64,000 nucleotides of DNA, from the NCBI GenBank assembly GCA_027922465.2, contig BQMF02000267.1, positions 186,001 through 250,000 on the forward strand. The letters run 5' to 3'. This DNA is from Turritopsis dohrnii (taxonomy: Eukaryota; Cnidaria; Hydrozoa; Anthoathecata; Oceaniidae). Positions 52,812 through 63,204 of this stretch are shown piece by piece. Both the position numbers and the translations under genes were made by a program. Numbering within the stretch: position 1 is the stretch's first letter; each line of letters begins with the position of its first letter. Below the pieces are notes generated by a model. The model was not told the DNA's origin, did no database searches, and saw only the letters and a list, made by a program, of their open reading frames with translations.

Positions 52812-53957
52812 ATGATGGATTGGTTACTGATGATAATTTTCGGTTTAATTGTAAACCATGTAAACACGTATTCTTCAAGTTACCATAATGGTGGTTATTA
52901 CGGTGGTACCTATAACGCAGACGAAATTCATTCGAATGTGAGAGAAATCAGCAAACTGAAAGAAAGAATAAGTTTTGTTCAAAACAGAACACAAGAAAAA
53001 ATATCAAACTTTACGACAAATATAACTGAAAGCTACGAAAACATCTCATCGTACATACACGCGCTTCATGCAGGACTAAACAGAGAATTGACCACGATGA
53101 AAAAAGCTATAGTACCTCAGCTACCTTCAAAACTACAGGAACTGGAAACAAGGCTTCACAAGCTTGAAACGAGAATAAAAATCGACTTTTCCTACTGCCA
53201 GTCTCTACCAGCGTCAACTTGTGGACCGTGTTTGTGCTTTGATGACTACAAGCTATCCAAGAAATACTACTGCGACTGTCAAAACCTGCAAGTTAAGCGT
53301 GATTGTTTGGAATTTTACAACTCTGGGGTTAAAGTGAACGGAGTGTACAAAGTCCACAACAACAACTTGAAAATGATGCGAGTCTACTGCGACCAATCAA
53401 CTGATGGAGGTGGTTGGACAGTTTTCCAAAGAAGGTATGATGGATCAACAGACTTTAATCGCAATTGGGATATGTATGAAAGTGGTTTTGGTACGCTACA
53501 GCACGAGCATTGGTTGGGTCTGGCTGATATTCACATTCTAACCATGCAATCGATGGTTCCAAAGGGAACTGAGTTGCGAATTGAGATGAAAAACGTGGAT
53601 AGTAGCCAGACTTACTTCGCAAAATACCGTCACTTTCAAGTGAATAACAGTTTCCTGCAGTACATGATACATGTATATGGTTACTCAGGAGATGCAGGGG
53701 ATGGTATGTCGCCACAGAATGGAAGATACTTCTCCACCTACGACCGTGATAATGACGGAGATAACAATAAACACTGTTCTCAGATTCATAAGGGCGGATG
53801 GTGGTACAGCTCGTGCGGAGAATCTAATTTGAATGGCTTGATGGACAAATCGTTCAACGTCAACGAAACAAAAAGTAGCGCCTTCTGGATCTTTTGGGAG
53901 GGTATGAAAGGAAAAACTATTCATTTTGTGGAGATGAAAGCACGAAGAGCGGTTTGA
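52812..53957 (+). CDS. Secreted fibrinogen-domain (FReD) protein, ficolin/angiopoietin-like
   Basis: Intronless frame of 381 residues. Residues 1-19 form a signal peptide (WLLMIIFGLIVNHVN). A short glycine/tyrosine-rich stretch follows (22-34), then a heptad-like coiled-coil region (about 38-125) with several N-glycosylation sites (N58, N66, N70, N77), and a Cys-rich hinge (128-156). The fibrinogen C-terminal domain runs from about 162 to 380: RDCLEFYNSGVKVNGVY, the CDQSTDGGGWTVFQRRYDGS signature, a calcium-binding loop DRDNDGDNNKHC (311-322) and GGWWYSSCGESNLNG. Cys165/193 and Cys322/335 would form the two standard disulfides. Such proteins oligomerise through the coiled coil and often bind acetylated sugars as innate immune lectins. 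Whether this one does is inference. A TATA box lies upstream, and AATAAA at 54,281. The lack of introns could reflect retroposition or an ancestral single-exon gene. Confidence 0.93.
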   Translation: MMDWLLMIIFGLIVNHVNTYSSSYHNGGYYGGTYNADEIHSNVREISKLKERISFVQNRTQEKISNFTTNITESYENISSYIHALHAGLNRELTTMKKAIVPQLPSKLQELETRLHKLETRIKIDFSYCQSLPASTCGPCLCFDDYKLSKKYYCDCQNLQVKRDCLEFYNSGVKVNGVYKVHNNNLKMMRVYCDQSTDGGGWTVFQRRYDGSTDFNRNWDMYESGFGTLQHEHWLGLADIHILTMQSMVPKGTELRIEMKNVDSSQTYFAKYRHFQVNNSFLQYMIHVYGYSGDAGDGMSPQNGRYFSTYDRDNDGDNNKHCSQIHKGGWWYSSCGESNLNGLMDKSFNVNETKSSAFWIFWEGMKGKTIHFVEMKARRAV

Positions 53958-54280
53958 AACAAGAATACGATGATGGAAACATTTTCTTTCGAGGGTTAAA
54001 CTCTATAATTATGTATAAATTGTGTGGGAGGTTCTAGTTTTTCTGATTTTTTCATGCTTACATTTTTATTTTATGAAATTTTTAATCTCTAATCATTAAC
54101 GGAAATGTATGAGATGTTTGTGTTTGTGAATGTGTCTTGCTATTTTTTAAAGCTTTCGCAAGAAAGTCTCTTATATTTATTTGACAGAATGAGACATGAC
54201 GCAAATATGACTTCAATATCCCAAGTCTTAATAACAAGCTTTGACCACAAAGAGCTACAATATCTAGTCATAAGTTCTTT

Positions 54281-54286
54281 AATAAA
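54281..54286 (+). terminator. Candidate polyadenylation signal of the fibrinogen-domain gene
   Basis: AATAAA, about 325 bp after the stop codon at 53,957. Confidence 0.45.
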
Positions 54287-54565
54287 TTAGGTGTTATTTA
54301 TGTATTAGGCATGCTAAATTCATCTGCCAATGAGCAAACTTTTATGCTGACGTATGCTTACGTACACAACACTCAGCAATCCTTTGTTTCTCAATCCTAA
54401 GATACCTATTTTTTTTATTGTTTTGATTCTTCGGTTTTAAGCAAATTTATAATTGCAAAAATGATTTGAAATATTCATATTTTATAACTACCTGTATCTT
54501 CTTTACGTCAAGGAAATTTGATAAACTCGTAACCTTAATAATTCGCTTGTAGTCAGTTAATATTT

Positions 54566-54985
54566 AAAAATCGTCCAAAAGTCACTGCGATGAAGAGCGT
54601 TTCTACTGAAATAATGAGTGTATTTCTATAGAAATACACTCCTTCACAATGATTTTTGAACAAATTTGCCTGCTTGGCTCCTTGGGAAAATATAAAATAA
54701 GCGCCAATTAGATGCTTACATTGCCAATAAATTATAATCCTAACATCATCCACAATTGACGTCATCGTTTCGTTCATACGAACATTTTGGATTCTCTGAA
54801 ATTGCAAACTCGCTACTAGATTTTTATTAAACATCTAAGTTCGGCCAAACAATTCTACATTGCCTCGTTTTTATATACCCCAGCCGGCACATTTGTTAAA
54901 AGATCTCTACGAAGGAGTGCCTATAGAAATATACACAAATTTTCAATAAAACTGCTCTTCGTCGCAGTGACTTTTTCACGATTTT
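54566..54985. mobile_element. Unclassified MITE with about 45-bp inverted repeats
   Basis: The left arm AAATCGTCCAAAAGTCACTG-CGATGAAGAGC matches the reverse complement of the right arm (AAATCGTGAAAAAGTCACTG-CGACGAAGAGC). The interior has a second palindrome, TGTATTTCTATAGAAATACA, at about 54,629-54,648. No coding capacity. Target duplication not resolved. Confidence 0.7.
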
Positions 54986-54989
54986 GGCG

Positions 54990-55805
54990 ACTGGGAATAA
55001 ACGGTATCAGTATGAGAGGATAAGTTAGCTAACAATTATCGCTTGAATATAAATTTAGGAGAGGTTTGTATCGGTAATTTGATTATGACGGTTTTCGCAA
55101 GCAAATAGCTATTCCAACCTTTACCTGGCTTCAAGAAGTCTTTTCATGTAAATTTTTAGGTTCTTTTGAAAAAGGAAGAACCGTTTAACCTTTTTATTAA
55201 TACTTGCAAAAGATTATAATAAGAAGTATTTAACATGTTCATGAAACAGTTGAGATAGCTGAACTCGACTGAATGATCAATCTCCAGAGGCAATTATTGT
55301 GATTCTATGACCCGAACACTGGATCCAAATTAGGGGTCAAGTTGGTCGCTATTCTCAAACGGGGTTATCGATAACTTCATCTGTACAAGTCAATAACATA
55401 ACGGTTAAACGTCACAACATTACAAATGCTATAAAAATGCTTTGTGTATACCCACCTTTAATAGATAACAATCAGTAATTAAAAATTCATGCCCGATTAC
55501 ATTAAAGGCAAGGTCAAACAGGAAGGATCTTTTTTCTAAAATAAAACAAAATATAATGATGATGTCAAAAGAGTTCACGATAGTAACTGACGTATTTGTA
55601 AGTAAGAAAGCTCCAAATATTTACAAATTATAGCCTCACTTAAAAACTGAATAGGTGCATCCAAGTGATGTAAAAGTAAACATTGATGATCTTTTGCTCG
55701 ATGATTACTATATTATTTAGTACATGTTGCAACATAAGCACGACTGATCAAGTCAAGTCACTGATCAAGTTTTTATTAGTTAAAAAAAACACTCTTTAAA
55801 ATCGT
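54990..55805. other. AT-rich non-coding stretch
   Basis: No gene or repeat recognised. Confidence 0.5.
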
Positions 55806-55809
55806 AACA

Positions 55810-56262
55810 TTAAGTTTTTTTTAATACTTGAAATCTGTGTGGACGATATCTTTGTTCTGTTTTTATCTCTTGACAACGCATGCACTCTAGACTTAATAAT
55901 ATCCATTTTTGCAAAGAAGTAGACAACGACAGCTCAATCTCCATTTTAATTGTTAAAGAATGCAAGGTGTGCAAGAATTTATCACGAATCTGTACCCCAA
56001 ATTCATCTTCAGTGGTGGTTTTACAAATTCTGATAGTTCCTTTGCCCGAGAAGCATACAAACTTGATTTTTTTTATACAGCGGTATGTTGCGGTTTTAGA
56101 ATTAGCTTTGTTTTGCTTAATTTCATGATGGAAATCCAAATCCATCAGAAACTTGGAGGTGACAGCGGTATCTACCCAGAAAGAACGTGTGTCTTGTTTT
56201 GCCCTTTGCCCTTTCGCCCTTCTTGGGAGTCGTGTTTCTGGAACTTCGAACTTGTTTACCAA
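55810..56262 (-). CDS. Hypothetical ORF of 150 codons
   Basis: Open minus-strand frame, basic, with stretches TSKFLMDLDFHHEIKQNKAN, KFVCFSGKGTIRICKTTTED and LSLECMRCQEIKTEQR. The length is above chance for this base composition, but I see no domain, signal peptide or splice support, and the plus strand is open in part of the same region. Weak candidate. Confidence 0.25.
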   Translation of the reverse strand: MVNKFEVPETRLPRRAKGQRAKQDTRSFWVDTAVTSKFLMDLDFHHEIKQNKANSKTATYRCIKKIKFVCFSGKGTIRICKTTTEDEFGVQIRDKFLHTLHSLTIKMEIELSLSTSLQKWILLSLECMRCQEIKTEQRYRPHRFQVLKKT

Positions 56263-56299
56263 ATTTCCGACATCAAATTAAGGCTTAAAGTTTTTTTAG

Positions 56300-57120
56300 G
56301 TGGCTGAGTCTATAAACAACATTCATTTGTAATAAGTTTTTCCGTCCAAAAGTTTTCTTAATGAGCATTTATTCTTATTTCACTGAATAGAATCCTCAAT
56401 ACTCCTTTCACTGAGTAGAACAGCCTAATGCTATTTCCGGTATTTTTGCTCCCCACTGTTTGACCCCATTGACATTTTTTCGTGTAGTGATTTCAACCTC
56501 ACTATTTAATGGTACGTTATTTAACTAACGGCAACAAACCGAAATTGAATAAAATGATACAGTCAATGGTTTTAGAATTGGTCTCAATGGACTGCATAAA
56601 ACGTTCGAGTGTGACGTCGTGATCACGAGATTTATGGCAGGCCGTAAATGCTGACGGGAAAGTTTTATTCGAGCGGGAATTTCGAGATAATGAGAGTCAA
56701 CTGTATTTTAGCTATTGCCATTTTTACTGTCAACGAAAGATTGGTAGGAAAGAACTTCTCAATGTCAATCCTAAAATCTGACTGTGAAGTTAATTATGGT
56801 TTTCCACCCTCGGATTTCCTGTTATTTTCTGTCATTCAAATGCTTTGCGATCTGATTCTCGAAGTTCTCTCATCTGGTGTAAATGACGCCCATAATACAT
56901 CGTTTTTCAAACAAATGTCTCAAATCAATCGATTTATTAGCTACCATTTCTTTGACAAATCGTGTATTTGTAATTTTATTTACATTTATTTGAAAAGATA
57001 TTTTATCTCTTTATTTATTTTATACAGTTTTCAATTGTTTTTAGCCTATATATATAATTTCTACAAGCCCCCGCAAAATGTTTGGGAAAATCCCCTTCCC
57101 ACGGATCTCAATGTTGTATG
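56300..57120. other. No supported gene; one weak plus-strand frame
   Basis: A 157-codon plus-strand frame (56,648-57,121) ends in hydrophobic, AT-rich codons (IYIYLKRYFISLFILYSF). This could be chance or an old membrane-protein fragment. Not convincing. Confidence 0.3.
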
Positions 57121-57126
57121 AAGTGC

Positions 57127-57212
57127 TGCTAGGCCTCAACCTCGAACTCAGGGTCTCTTGCCTTTTCGATATAGCTACGGATGGCGGCAAAGAAGACCCT
57201 GGCGAACGCTAC
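57127..57212. repeat. GGGTCTCTTGCC-type short interspersed palindrome, copy 1
   Basis: About 85 bp containing CTCAGGGTCTCTTGCC ... ACGGATGGCGGCAAAGAAGACCCTGGCGAACGC. It recurs inverted at 59,303-59,385 with a few changes. Each copy is itself an imperfect palindrome (CAGGGTCTCTT / AAGACCCTGG). Confidence 0.75.
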
Positions 57213-59300
57213 TGAATTAACGAATTCTATTGGCTGAAAATATTACAACGACCGCAGGATTTTCGAGCAAAAAGAAGAAATCATCCGAGTTACTGCTGAG
57301 GAAGATAAGAATTAGAGTCTGAAAATTTAATTATTCAAAATAACATTATTTTAGCTATCATTTCATTTCACAAAGCACTGATATGGTAGCATTATGTATT
57401 TACAATGGGAAAGGCTAACAACAAAAAGTTCTTAAAATAATCAACAAGCGAAGAAGATCAATTTTCATGCTCTTTTGACTGATAAAACAACAGAATAGTG
57501 ATGAATTATGGCAGTCTTTTTTAGAAGAATATAGTTTCTAAGAACTTTAATTGTAGGCTCACACACATGTGCTAAAATTTAAGAGCATATTCAGAGATAT
57601 GAGGATGAGCATCTTCAATCATTTCTGGGAGGAAAAAAAGAATTTTTTTTTGACACAATTTTTGAATATTATCAACAATAAAACTACAGAAATCACAAAT
57701 ACATGCAAATACATAGCTGAAACATTATTTGTTGATCACAGATTGACCTATATTTCCATATTTAAATATCATAGAATCATGAAATTTATGTAGCTAATTT
57801 CCATTCACTCAGAATATAAGTCACAACGTTTCTGAAGCAAATTTGTTCAATATGTGAGTCTAAACAAAGCGTTGCAATCCAGAAATGGAGAACTAAAGAA
57901 CTAAAACAAGCATGTGTACATACATAGAATGAAAATGTAATCTAATTTTTACTTTATGGTATATGACAATTTGTAGAATTTTCATTGACTTAAGAATTTT
58001 ATATCTTAAGCTGTATATCGTTTAGCAAAATACATAACAGGATAAAGGTAAACTTTACACTTAACAACAATACAGCGTTTACTCAAAACTAAACCATCTG
58101 CCATTATGGATCCAATATCCCATGTCATGACTTAAAACTATATTTGTCACATAGCTTGGTTATAAATATCCTGCAAATTGTCATGTATTAAGTACCTTCA
58201 GAGAGAGAAGAATGGGCTCACAAGAATGACTGAGACGATTTAAGGGAAGATAATCTAAAAAGCAATTTCCCTGAAATTTGAAATATCGGTATTCATAGAG
58301 AATACCATCCTGTTTTCGATCATATAGTAACCTTGAAACTAACACAACAAATTTCACTCAACATATGTTAAAATCTGGTTAAAATCCTGACAGGATCCTA
58401 CACAAGATCCTACAAGAATTCATAATAAAAATAATTCTTTTTCAGTATATATAATAAAGGTAGTGAACATAATACAACAAACATAATTTTTAAGTATACT
58501 AATAAGTATATATTAACACTTGAGAAAGACTTCATAGGTTAAAGAAGAGTGAACATTTTATAAGTTGTGTTTTTCTGTCTGCATTTGTGACAGACGTATA
58601 CTCAATAATACTTAGAACACTTACAAGAAAAAGTTAAAGAGCTTTTTCGAAATAGACATACATCTACTGACCAGTGAACTAAGCAAATTTTGATATAAAT
58701 AACAATGTTGAATCATTAAATATGATTTGAATAAGTTCTTCATCCCAAACATTATTTAATGAGAATCTTCTCTCACCACTGCACTGTTGTTGCTTATGAT
58801 GTATTATCTTCACAGTTTGTTTTTACTTTTTGTGTGCCTTTATTGGTTATTTATATTTTCTTTTGTGGAAGATTGAACCTCAATACACTCAAGTTTTAAT
58901 TTTCTGTTCATTTTTTTGCTTTTGTCCACTCTATACATGGTTTCTGTGTGTCTCTAAAATAAACACCACAGCTCGTTACAACAAAGATAAAATCCACACA
59001 ACACCACACGAATTTTGCAATCTCCCTTTTATCATTCAAGGTTTTCGAATGTAATAACCTTGATAATTAAACCTTTATCAAATCAGAAACACCGTCTTTC
59101 CAGAATGCTGTTGAAGTCTTGAAAATATGTAAACAACTTTATAGTTTTGCAGAAATGAGCTCGAGTGAACTCGACGAATTATATTTGGTCTCCATATTGG
59201 TTGTAATGTGACTATGTAAAAAACTGAATGCACGAGACAAGATTTCTTCGGGCCACCTCTTATAAAAATTACACAGATTTTGTGTAATTTTCATGTCACG
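57213..59300. other. AT-rich non-coding stretch
   Basis: No gene recognised. The sequence lies between two inverted copies of a short palindromic repeat. Confidence 0.5.
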
Positions 59301-59302
59301 TG

Positions 59303-59385
59303 ACCAGCGTTCGCCAGGGTCTTCTTTGCCGCCATCCGTATATCGAAAAGGCAAGAGACCCTGGGTTCGAGGTTGGCTAGGCCCC
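59303..59385. repeat. GGGTCTCTTGCC-type palindrome, copy 2 (inverted)
   Basis: Inverted copy of 57,127-57,212. It includes GCGTTCGCCAGGGTCTTC and AGAGACCCTGGGTTCGAGG. Confidence 0.75.
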
Positions 59386-59389
59386 CAAT

Positions 59390-60150
59390 TACTTTTTTTC
59401 ACCTCAGAAACATTCTGTTATCTTTCAACATAAGCAACATTGAATTTGGGGGCAGGGGGGACCTGGCTTATCTACTTGCAGGGGCATTTTCCCTTTTAAA
59501 ACCAATATTTTAAGTTTTTCCAATATATTTCGTGGAGAATTGTAGATTTTAGCTTAGTTTATAGTAGGTTCACATCAATTGGTAACTGCTTTTTACTGAC
59601 CTTTACCAAATAATAATAATAATAACAATAATAACAAACTTAATGGATTTGTCGTGATACTTGTCATTTTCATTTTATCTCGTTTATTTTTGTTAATTCA
59701 CCTGCTGCGCGTAAGCAATAGCAGTGTTAGGAAAAAGCTGGTATCCGATCCGATTCGTAAAATTTTCACTACTTTTACGTCCCTACTCACATTGTGTATT
59801 GTGTATTTTGGTAGGAAAGAAACTTAGCTAATGGATTTGTCGTGATTATTGTCATTTTCATTCTATATTGTTTACTTTTGTTTATTTGTTTTTCAAAAGG
59901 AACTCTGTTTTATTCACAAAGTTTGTTTGTTTTTTTGATTTAACCAAAACACAATTGAGTTAAATTTGGAAACTTGTCTATAGATTATAAATATCTCGAT
60001 CATTATGAAATTACTCGTCGTGTGGAAATAGACTTCGCGTTAATGTGATTTCAATTTGCAATGACTTCAATTATACAATGAAAACTCATATTCTAAACTA
60101 TTAACACACAATTATATCGACATAAACTCAAATTTCTCGCGTATGCAGTT
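59390..60150. other. Upstream region of the MPV17L2-like gene
   Basis: A direct repeat of about 50 bp, TAATGGATTTGTCGTGAT(A)CTTGTCATTTTCAT, occurs at about 59,640 and 59,828. A short AATAAT microsatellite lies at about 59,609-59,637. No coding region. Confidence 0.5.
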
Positions 60151-60153
60151 GTT

Positions 60154-61836
60154 ATGTTTTCGAAATGGAAAACTTTAAGACAAACCAATTGGCGACTAGC
60201 TGCAAAAATCTTTCGAGCAAACATCAGAACGACAGTAAAACGTCTTTATCACGTCGCTTACAAGGAAAACCTTCTTCTTACTAACGTCTGTACGTCGGTG
60301 GCGTTAGCTGCTATTGGAGATCTCTTAGAACAGAAAAGATTAAGTTATAAAGAGGAGGATCATGAGTATGATTCAACACGAACCAGGAACATGTCAATCT
60401 TTGGTTTAACTTGTGGTCCGATTGATCACACATGGTATCAATTTCTAGATAGATTCATTGTTAGTGGAAGCATACATGCAATAGTTATAAAAAAGCTGGC
60501 TTTGGATCAGTTGATTATATCACCGTTTTATGCATGTTTATTTTTAACAGGTAAGACGAGAAGCTATTTTTCATTCACCCCAATAATCTATGGCTTTTGA
60601 TTGGTTACTAGAGACCATTTCATGAATTACGTCACAACAAGTTACGTTTCGTTTTCAAATTGAATATTAATGACGCTTGCGCTGTTTACAAAGAGAAAAC
60701 AGCACCTCAGGAAAAAAGTTTTCGTAAAATTTTTTTAAAGCACGTAATAATCCTTGTCACATTTTTCACATAAAATGTTTGAAAGAGTGAGACAAGCTAT
60801 AATTTTATGTTCGCTGTTCCAAGCAAATTTAACAAAGCTTTCACCATTAAGTATTGATGAACTTAATTTTTACGTATGCAAGGATAAAAATATGTTCCCG
60901 CTTTCCATTATTGAAATTCCATCTGTTGCTATTGCACTCGATCGCTTAATAATCACCTTAATGAGAACCACGGTTTAACCACATTGCGGTTTAAAAAAAA
61001 CCTGGTTTCTATTTAAAATGAGAAATGTCGTTGATAATGCTTTAAGCTCGTTTTATACTAGACGGAAAAATTCCTTTGGAAAAGCTATTGCGTTACGATT
61101 TCATTATCAGGAGAAAGCTGGATAAGAAACAGAGAAAGATCTACTGGAAATACAACTGTTTTTCATTACTTGAATATTTTGCCAAACTGGTTCTCTACCC
61201 ACTGTGGCGCCAAAACACATCGATTTCTTTCATAACAAAAACATGTTTGTCATCGCTTATCGGTTGCCAGTCTGTTTGCTCTGTTTTAAGACCATTTCGT
61301 ATGATGTCACCACTTAACGTTTTCACAACTCGACGATCTTGAGCATAAGAAATTTTTAGGAAGCCAAGAAATGAACAGTTACATCTCAGCAAATTATCTA
61401 GGTGTTTGCTTTTAAATGCACCCATGGCCTTTACATTTTACTCTACTATCTATGGAGTTGTCTATAAAATGAATAAAGTTACCGTATTCTCTCTAATAAG
61501 CGCCCAGGCCCCTCATTATGTCATTACTTTGTAAATTAAACTCAGTAATTACAACAAATCGAACGACTTTTTCGCTCATATGTATTGATACACAATATAT
61601 TCAATATAAGATATAAGAATCTATACAAAATATATACAAAGTGAATGTTTGTGTGGCACTGTTTTCTTCCAGATGATGCATGCGGCGTATTAATTTTATT
61701 TGAATAATTATCAAGCCATTATGCAGATCACATCATTTTGATATTTTCTCTTTCTACAGAGATAGGTCTTCTTGAAGGAAGTGGTTGGAAAGACATCAAA
61801 AAGGAGATTAAAGAAAAAGCACTTATTATGTACATG
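60154..61836 (+). CDS. MPV17L2: MPV17-family membrane protein, first two exons (3' end outside window)
   Basis: Exon 1 (60,154-60,550) encodes an N-terminus MFSKWKTLRQTNWRL, then ENLLLTNVCTSVALAAIGDL, DSTRTRNMSIFG, the family signature GPIDHTWYQFLDR, and KKLALDQLIISPFYACLFLT, ending at ACAG/GTAAGA in phase 1. Exon 2 (61,760-61,836) follows TTTCTACAG with EIGLLEGSGWKDIKKEIKEK ending YM/GTAATA. This is the order of MPV17/PMP22-family proteins and fits MPV17L2 best (LLxTN, GD, D.RRxxM, GPxxHxWYxxLDR, KKxxxDQLxxSP, LEG). The final exon (DW.vWP..Q.iNF..vP) was not found and should lie beyond 64,000, since a hAT-like insertion at 62,013 and a foldback element at 63,205 lengthen the intron. MPV17L2 acts in the mitochondrial inner membrane and in mitoribosome assembly in vertebrates. 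Here that is inference. Confidence 0.85.
61481..61506 (+). repeat. Solo end of the CCGTATT Tc1/mariner-type MITE
   Basis: CCGTATTCTCTCTAATAAGCG flush with a TA, matching the ends of the element at 49,135-49,490. No opposite end was seen downstream. It lies in intron 1 of the MPV17L2-like gene. Confidence 0.65.
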
Positions 61837-62012
61837 GTAATAATCTTTAAATTTAGCTGATCACTGAAAGAGTAGATTAGGTTATTTGAAAGAAATATCA
61901 CTATTTCCAAAGTGAACGTCTTTGTGTTGCACTGAGTGAACCTATCTTGGACTTTGCTGCTCTAAATGATACTTAAGTCTATCATTCTCTCAGTATTTAT
62001 ATCTTTATTGTC

Positions 62013-63116
62013 CAGGGGCGGACGCAGGGTACAGCTCATGCGGCTCAAGCTGTAGTAAAATTTCGTCAAGAGAATGGTTACTAAATGAGTTACGGCCATT
62101 CTCCTGTTCTTTTCGTCGATTTTTTACGTCGTCATTATCACGCGACGCGACGCCGTGTCACTACTCAAAAATCTGTCCAATACATTTTTCATGGATTAGC
62201 GCATTATTTGTTGGTGCTCCATTTAATTCGTAAAGTTTAGGTAAGCTTTAACTGCAAACCCCACCGCCTCATTGTTCTTCCTTACAGCTCAAAAAACGGC
62301 CCCTTCTGATCTATGACGATACGAGTTATAACTAACAGTTTTGAGCTGTATCGATACAGCTCAAAGATACAGCTCAAGTCCCGATTTTACGGTAGTTCGA
62401 CACCCATAGCCCTAATTGTAGCTTAGCAGTAATTCTTTCGTTCTTCCGTCTGTTTGAACAGTACAGCTCTCGTGCCTAAAGTACTTAGAACAATAATAGG
62501 TTTTAGCCCAAAGTGTAAGCCTTTAAGTCTTTCGGTCGTCGGTAGAGTGGTCAAATACAGCTCAAAGGCCATACCATACACGTGCGTGGAACCTCTTTCT
62601 TGATTTTACCACGTCAGAGAATCATTGTTCTCCAAGACGTTTTTATTTCTCCAAACGAGAAGGGACTTTAGAGCTGAGAAATACCTTGCAGCAGATGAAA
62701 GAAAACATCGTGATGGATGCAAAGTAAGTTTATTTTTTCTCTTTTATTAAGTTTTGTTTGTTTTGTTTTAATTATTAATTTGTTTAATTTAAATGCAGAA
62801 CAAATAAACAAAGATGAATGTGAGTTTAGATTCAATATAATTTGTTCACACATATCTCTTCTCTAAATATATTTGTAAATTTGTGGAAAAAGAACATAAT
62901 TTCATGATTTTTTTATTATCTTTTGCCTTGCTAAACTCTGAACTTTAGAATTTTACTTTGAGTTGTTGATGTTGTCTTGATTACTTTAAAAACTTGTTAT
63001 GTATTTTAAACATGGTACACTGGTCGTGATAAAAAAAAAAAAAAATACAGAGTTTGCTACTTACATTACGTTAACTTTGATTTTTAAAAATTATTACATT
63101 ATCTTGAGATATTTTA
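62013..63116. mobile_element. hAT-like element, truncated inverted copy of 35,050-36,165
   Basis: It starts CAGGGGCGGACGCAGGGTAC and follows the reverse complement of the first element for about 1.1 kb, including the GAGCTGTA-rich subterminal region and the LYFSKREGTLELRNTLQQ frame, with modest divergence. The match ends near CTTGAGATATTTT (63,104-63,116). Its other end is not in the window. It lies downstream of exon 2 of the MPV17L2-like gene, presumably in an intron. Confidence 0.85.
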
Positions 63117-63204
63117 AAGTCTGTCTCAATATAATTGGCAGTGGAAACAAATTACCTCATAACTTTTGATAGCCACTTCCGATTCCAGACATTTTTTTTT
63201 TTTT

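Noticed and set aside
53455..53924. Two minus-strand frames over the fibrinogen-domain gene
   Set aside because: Antisense shadows of the real plus-strand gene.
60754..60978. Plus-strand frame of 74 codons inside the MPV17L2-like intron
   Set aside because: No splice signals connect it in phase with exon 1, and no motif was recognised.
61195..61425. Minus-strand frame of 76 codons inside the MPV17L2-like intron
   Set aside because: Sequence looks protein-like in part, but no motif, splice partner or homology could be recognised.
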